Part shown: one piece after another, positions 60,010-64,000 of the stretch
How the letters are laid out: every line of letters begins with the position of its first letter
How positions within the stretch are numbered: the stretch's first letter is position 1
Source of the DNA: DASREM01 sp035652095
Lineage (GTDB): Bacteria; Acidobacteriota; Terriglobia; Terriglobales; Acidobacteriaceae
Assembly (NCBI GenBank): GCA_035652095.1
Contig: DASREM010000056.1
Location: forward strand, 124,001 to 188,000
Length of the DNA stretch: 64,000 nt
Direction: 5' to 3'
Position numbers and translations under genes: made by a program
The notes under the pieces: generated by a model
Told to the model about the DNA's origin: nothing
What the model saw: only the letters and a program-made list of their open reading frames with translations
The model's database searches: none

Positions 60010-60201
60010 ATGTTTGAAGGCCTGTTCCAGCCAATGCACCTGTTGGTGATCTTTGCCATCGCCTTGCTCGTTTTCGGTCCCAAGAAGTTGCCGGAACTTG
60101 GAAAGGGAATCGGTGACGGCATTCGCGCTCTGAAAGAAGGAATGAAGGAACCACCAGCAGAAGCCGCAAAGCCGACGACGAGTACCGAAGTGAAGAGCTA
60201 G
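60010..60201 (+). CDS. tatA: Twin-arginine translocase subunit TatA
   Basis: A 63-aa inner-membrane protein forming the Tat export pore for folded proteins. GGGGAGG lies upstream at suitable spacing. The N-terminal transmembrane helix (PMHLLVIFAIALLVFGPKKL) with the FGPKKLPELGKGIG hinge and the amphipathic helix IRALKEGMKE are diagnostic of TatA/MttA. The C-terminus is short and polar. No tatB or tatC is adjacent, so the rest of the machinery is encoded elsewhere. It stands alone between the TPR gene (divergent) and the DUF481 gene. Confidence 0.93.
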   Translation: MFEGLFQPMHLLVIFAIALLVFGPKKLPELGKGIGDGIRALKEGMKEPPAEAAKPTTSTEVKS

Positions 60202-60473
60202 GTTCCGGTTTCAGTGTTCTGATTCTGCCGCAATCTTCAGTCCCCTGACTTCACCTCTCTTTTTGCAAGCACGCGTTTCCCAAGGCACTAGTGTGCCAAG
60301 CACTTGCCAGGGTTGCGCTACGGCGACTCGCGCCACAGGGCGTGTATAATTCCTGCTCTGATTCAGCCCATTTCCTTTGATCGCTCCATTGCCACATGCC
60401 GGCAACGGTGCGACGTACCGGGTCCAGTCAGGAGCCGTGGCCCGGGCTCGATTCCAAACCACAGGAGGATGCT

Positions 60474-61523
60474 GTGCTTACACGCGGTTGGTTAACTTCC
60501 ATTTGTGTGCTTGCCATCAGTGCATCGGTGTTTGCGGACCAGGTCACTCTGAAGAATGGCGATCGGCTGAGCGGCTCCATCGTGAAGTCGGACGAAAAAA
60601 ACCTGCTGATCAAGACTGAATTTGCCGGCGAAGTCACGATCGACTGGTCGGCGGTGCAGCGCATCAACACCGAGGGACCTCTTCATGTGGCTTTGGAGGA
60701 TGGACAGACGGTGGTCGGTCCGGTCACGACTGAGGACGGGAACTTCGCCGTTGCGACCGCCAATCAAGGCACCGTGACCGCTCCCAAAGCGACTGTGAAG
60801 GCGCTTCGCAATGAGAGTGAGCAGGCCCACTACGACCAGTCAATCCACCCGAAACTCACGCAAAATTGGGCTGGGGGAATCAATGCGGGATTCGCGCTGA
60901 CTCGCGGCAACAGCCGGACCAAGAACCTTTCTCTCGCCTTTACGGCCGATCGCAAAACCATGCGTGATCATCTCGGCCTTTACGAAACCTCGGTATACGC
61001 CACCGACGATGCGCGCGGAACTTCCAGCACCACCGCCAACGCGATCCAGTCTGGCATCAGGTACGATCACGATATCACCGGGAGATTGTTCGGCTTTGTT
61101 GGTGGTGACTTCCAGACCGATGCTTTGCAGAGCCTGGACCTGCGCTCGGTATTAACCGGCGGCCTGGGGTTTCACGTCATCAAGAACGATCTGACAACTC
61201 TAGATTTCCTAGGAGGCGTGAACTACACCCGAGAGAACTATTCCACCTTTACTCGGAATCTGGCTGGGCTGACCCTGGGAGAGGAACTGACGCATAAGGT
61301 AGGCGCGAACACCGTCATCACAGAAAAGCTCTATATCTATCCCGATCTGAGCCAGGCCGGCGAATATCGTGGCATTTTCAATTTTGGTACCGTAACCAAG
61401 ATCAATAAGTGGCTGGGCTGGCAAAATGCTGTGGCTGACACCTACGTGACCAACCCTCCCTTAGGCAAGAAGCAAAATGACATTATTTTCACCACCGGTC
61501 TAAACGTATCTTTTGCCCATTAG
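60474..61523 (+). CDS. DUF481 outer-membrane protein with N-terminal binding domain
   Basis: A 349-aa exported protein. The GTG at 60474 has a perfect AGGAGG 5 bases upstream and a signal peptide (TRGWLTSICVLAISASVFA). Residues about 22-100 form a small beta domain (DQVTLKNGDRLSGSIVKSDE, LLIKTEFAGEVTIDWSAVQR) seen in front of DUF481 barrels. The rest is a predicted 12-strand-type outer-membrane barrel: NWAGGINAGFALTRGNSRTK, GIRYDHDITGRLFGFVGGDF, TLDFLGGVNYTRENYSTFTR and a C-terminal FTTGLNVSFAH. Relatives include the salt-induced outer-membrane protein YdiY. Physiological role unknown. Same strand as the AsmA-family gene 99 bp downstream. Confidence 0.88.
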   Translation: MLTRGWLTSICVLAISASVFADQVTLKNGDRLSGSIVKSDEKNLLIKTEFAGEVTIDWSAVQRINTEGPLHVALEDGQTVVGPVTTEDGNFAVATANQGTVTAPKATVKALRNESEQAHYDQSIHPKLTQNWAGGINAGFALTRGNSRTKNLSLAFTADRKTMRDHLGLYETSVYATDDARGTSSTTANAIQSGIRYDHDITGRLFGFVGGDFQTDALQSLDLRSVLTGGLGFHVIKNDLTTLDFLGGVNYTRENYSTFTRNLAGLTLGEELTHKVGANTVITEKLYIYPDLSQAGEYRGIFNFGTVTKINKWLGWQNAVADTYVTNPPLGKKQNDIIFTTGLNVSFAH

Positions 61524-61622
61524 CACCACGGAGAGCTCTGGAACTTTTTCGCGACGGCTCTCCCGGGCGGGATTATCCTCATCCAAGAGGGATGCCGGAA
61601 GGCCTGACGCAAAGGAGATTCT

Positions 61623-63761
61623 ATGCGCAAACTGGGCGTCGTTCTTGGAGTTCTCGTTCTTATTGTGGTAGTGGGATTGGGTATTTTCCTGGCTACGTTC
61701 GATGCCAACCGCTATCGCGGTCTCGTGCAGGACCAACTGCAGAAAAGCCTCGGTCGCGAAGTTAAACTTGGCCAGCTTCACCTGGCATTGTTCCCGCCTC
61801 GGGTACAAGTGGATGCGCTCTCCATTGCCGACGATCCCAGGTTCGGCGATCCGAACCCGTTTGTGCAGGCAGAGCAGTTGGACGTTTCCGTGAAGTTGCT
61901 CCCTTTGTTGCACAAATCCTTGGAGGTCGATTCTCTCGCTCTCCGCCGCCCGAAGGTTGAGCTGATCAAGAATGCACAGGGAACATGGAATTTCTCCACC
62001 ATCGGCGCAAAGTCAGAGCCCGCGCAGCAAAAAACCTCAAGTTCGGGGCAGAAATTTACCCTTGGACGGCTCACCATTGAAGACGGTCAAGTTGGATTGA
62101 CGGACCATCAGGCTCGTAAGCCGCGGGCGGTCTACGACCACATCGATGCCACGTTGGATGATTTCGCTCCCGGACAGCCTTTCTCGTTGCAGGTTGGCGC
62201 ACGTCTGCCCGGCGCCGGAAATCAGGAAGTACGTCTCCAGGGCAAGGGTGGTCCCGTGAATCAGGGAGATCCTGCGGCAACTCCATTCGAGGGCACGCTT
62301 GGATTGAATAATGTTGGTATATCCGGCCTTACCAGATTTCTGCAAAGTCCAGCTTTAGAGAACAGCGATGGAACCATATCGGGGCAGACCCAGATCCATA
62401 GTTCCGGCGGCAAACTTGCGGCACAAGGACACACCGAGATCGCCAAGGCAAAGATCCACGGAGTGGACGTCGGATACCCAATCGCGGCGGATTACGATAT
62501 CGCCGACGATCTGCGCAGCGATCTACTGACGATCAGTAAAGGCAACATCAAACTGGGAGCAACCCCGCTCTTCCTCAGCGGCACGGTGGACAACAAGTCC
62601 ACGCCCGCGAATCTGAATTTGAACCTGCGTGCCAATAATGTTGCGATCGCAGAGATGGCGCGTCTGGCTTCAGCTTTCGGAGTCGCTTTTGCCCCCGGAA
62701 CCGACGTCAACGGCCAAGTGAATGCCAATATTCAGGCGCGCGGCGCCGCCAGCAAGCCCGCGCTGAACGGAACCCTGTCGGCCAGCAACGTACAAGTTTC
62801 CGGTAAGGAGATCGCGCAGCCGGTGCAGATTCCGCAGGTCACGTTTGCGCTCTCTCCCACTGAAGTTCACTCCAATCCGTTCAACGTGATCTCGGGAAAT
62901 ACGACTGTGGTCACTACCCTCGCGGTGCGGGACTACACGTCAAATTCTCCGTTCGTCAACGCCACGCTGCATGCTCCCAACGCCGCGCTGCCCAATATTC
63001 TGGCCATGGCCAAGGCGTACGGAGTGAAAGGCGTAGAAAAGATCAACGGCGCGGGAACGATGAATCTCGATGCCCACGTGGCCGCCCCGGTGCAATCGCT
63101 AAATGGCGACGCCATTATGCGCGCCATCAACGGGAACATGAATTTGAATTTCCAGAACGTACGCGTCAACGGAGTAGATGTCGCTCACCAGCTTGCGCAA
63201 ATTGGCGGCTTTCTGAAACCGGGACAGAAAGACGAGGGCTTTACCAACATTCTGAAGATGACTGGCAATGTGATCGTCACCAATGGCGTGGCGCAAACAA
63301 ACAATCTTCAAGCGCTACTCGACATCGGCAATGTCAGCGCCGCCGGAACCGCCAACCTGGTGAGCAAGGCACTGAACCTCGATGTGACTGCTGTCCTAGC
63401 TAAGGCGACAAGCCAGCAGGTCGGTGGGACGAGCATTGGCGGCTACTTGAATACCGCCTTGGCCAACAATCAGGGGGAGATCGTGATTCCCGTGCTGGTG
63501 ACAGGAACCCTCGACAATCCCCACTTTGCCCCAAACCTGCAGAAGATTGCCCAGATGAAGCTTAAGGGATTCGTGCCGAGCTTCGACAATCCGGGCGGTG
63601 CAGCAACAGGGTTGTTAGGTGGTTTTCTGGGGCAGAAGGGCGGAACACAAGCCAAGCCGGGACAACCGCAACCACAAGTTCAGCCCAACGATGCAGTGCA
63701 ACAGATCATCGGACTTTTCGGCAAAAGAAAGAACAACAATCCGCCCAAACCGCCAAAATAG
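61623..63761 (+). CDS. AsmA-family envelope protein
   Basis: A 712-aa protein behind AAAGGAG. An N-terminal transmembrane helix (LGVVLGVLVLIVVVGLGIFL) is followed by the AsmA signature NRYRGLVQDQLQKSLGREVK, LGQLHLALFPPRVQVDALSI and LEVDSLALRRPKVELIKN. The body, about 125-640, alternates beta strands as in the long bridge-like proteins related to VPS13/Mdm31 that span the periplasm and move phospholipids. The C-terminal AsmA_2-type region (GAGTMNLDAHVAAPVQSLNG, GVDVAHQLAQIGGFLKPGQK, GDIGNVSAAGTANLVSKALN-like) ends in a Gln/Pro/Lys-rich tail. Proposed role: maintaining outer-membrane lipid balance (family knowledge). It converges on the DNA-ligase-like gene, 4 bp away. Confidence 0.93.
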   Translation: MRKLGVVLGVLVLIVVVGLGIFLATFDANRYRGLVQDQLQKSLGREVKLGQLHLALFPPRVQVDALSIADDPRFGDPNPFVQAEQLDVSVKLLPLLHKSLEVDSLALRRPKVELIKNAQGTWNFSTIGAKSEPAQQKTSSSGQKFTLGRLTIEDGQVGLTDHQARKPRAVYDHIDATLDDFAPGQPFSLQVGARLPGAGNQEVRLQGKGGPVNQGDPAATPFEGTLGLNNVGISGLTRFLQSPALENSDGTISGQTQIHSSGGKLAAQGHTEIAKAKIHGVDVGYPIAADYDIADDLRSDLLTISKGNIKLGATPLFLSGTVDNKSTPANLNLNLRANNVAIAEMARLASAFGVAFAPGTDVNGQVNANIQARGAASKPALNGTLSASNVQVSGKEIAQPVQIPQVTFALSPTEVHSNPFNVISGNTTVVTTLAVRDYTSNSPFVNATLHAPNAALPNILAMAKAYGVKGVEKINGAGTMNLDAHVAAPVQSLNGDAIMRAINGNMNLNFQNVRVNGVDVAHQLAQIGGFLKPGQKDEGFTNILKMTGNVIVTNGVAQTNNLQALLDIGNVSAAGTANLVSKALNLDVTAVLAKATSQQVGGTSIGGYLNTALANNQGEIVIPVLVTGTLDNPHFAPNLQKIAQMKLKGFVPSFDNPGGAATGLLGGFLGQKGGTQAKPGQPQPQVQPNDAVQQIIGLFGKRKNNNPPKPPK

Positions 63762-63765
63762 TCCG

Positions 63766-64000
63766 TTAGGCAGATAACTCAAGATCAGCTTTGGTCCCGC
63801 GCCGGGGAAGCACCTGTTCGAATGTGCACTGCGTGGGCTTCTTGTCAGGACGCCAGCGCAGAAATTTCGTGCCATGGCGAAAACGGCCGCCGGAAAAATG
63901 ATCATAGCGAACTTCACAAACCAGCTCCGGTTTTAGAGGCTTCCATTCGTCGCTGCGACGGGTGCTCCAGCGACTGGGGCCGCCCGGAGCCTTACCACTG
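63766..64000 (-). CDS. C-terminus of an ATP-dependent DNA-ligase-like protein (cut by window edge)
   Basis: About 77 codons on the minus strand, entering from the right edge and ending at a TAA (63766-63768). The sequence SRWSTRRSDEWKPLKPELVC, EVRYDHFSGGRFRHGTKFLR and WRPDKKPTQCTFEQVLPRR closely follows the C-terminal OB-fold of ATP-dependent DNA ligases of the LigD/LigC type, where RFRHGTxFLRWRPDK is a recognisable block. The catalytic Lys-containing nucleotidyltransferase domain would lie to the right, outside the window. The assignment rests on this C-terminal block only. Confidence 0.8.
   Translation of the reverse strand, partial: SGKAPGGPSRWSTRRSDEWKPLKPELVCEVRYDHFSGGRFRHGTKFLRWRPDKKPTQCTFEQVLPRRGTKADLELSA

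Noticed and set aside
60283..60296. GGCAC-TAGT-GTGCC palindrome between tatA and the DUF481 gene
   Set aside because: Only 5 bp of stem, no T run and no positional logic; too short to call a site.

Overview
The window looks like chromosomal DNA of a soil-type Acidobacteriota (Terriglobia/Koribacter-like; inference). The evidence is the mix of families: an Oar-like TonB-dependent receptor with an N-terminal carboxypeptidase-regulatory domain, a GWxTD-domain protein, several membrane Ser/Thr kinases with TPR tails, a winged-helix plus PD40-propeller protein, GloVer/NHL/Kelch/Ig-like secreted giants, and many small secreted proteins of unknown function. No rRNA, CRISPR array, plasmid or phage replication gene is visible.

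Left part (1-15.4 kb): two tandem, clearly paralogous Ser/Thr kinases (the first cut by the window edge); a lipoprotein-like penicillin-binding transpeptidase with an Arg-rich linker; a BON-domain protein followed by a glycine-zipper stress protein; a PAS/PAS hybrid histidine kinase; an ABC ATPase with its membrane-fusion adaptor but no permease; and, divergently, a GWxTD protein followed by a carboxypeptidase-regulatory outer-membrane barrel candidate. 15.4-28.8 kb: a 1485-aa secreted phosphoesterase carrying ASPM/SPD-2/Hydin-type repeats and an FG-GAP propeller, an exported metallo-beta-lactamase-fold hydrolase with a partner protein, a TonB-dependent receptor, a TPR protein, a PilZ protein and small proteins.

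Middle (29.4-47 kb) is the accessory stretch. It holds tRNA-Lys(CTT), a frameshifted and truncated carboxymuconolactone-decarboxylase relic, a winged-helix/PD40 regulator divergent from a 2380-aa secreted mosaic (GloVer, IPT, Ig-like, six NHL, seven Kelch, five more Ig-like), then a fragment of a phage terminase large subunit abutting a frameshifted IS481-family transposase, tRNA-Pro(CGG), and two broken 5'-half copies of that tRNA. One broken copy lies 5.7 kb away, so the pair brackets an ECF sigma factor/Ser-Thr kinase operon and a di-heme cytochrome gene; this looks like a relic of tRNA-associated insertion or duplication.

Right part (47-64 kb) is housekeeping-like and dense: nagA with a glutaminase-less GlmS-type isomerase (amino-sugar catabolism), a nucleoside-diphosphate-sugar epimerase-like protein, a CocE/NonD hydrolase, a TolB-propeller/CehA-like metallohydrolase, Ada (alkylation repair), a CBM9-like protein, a TPR protein, TatA, a DUF481 outer-membrane protein, an AsmA-family protein and the C-terminus of a DNA-ligase-like protein. 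Functional assignments are from motifs read by eye; no database search was run.
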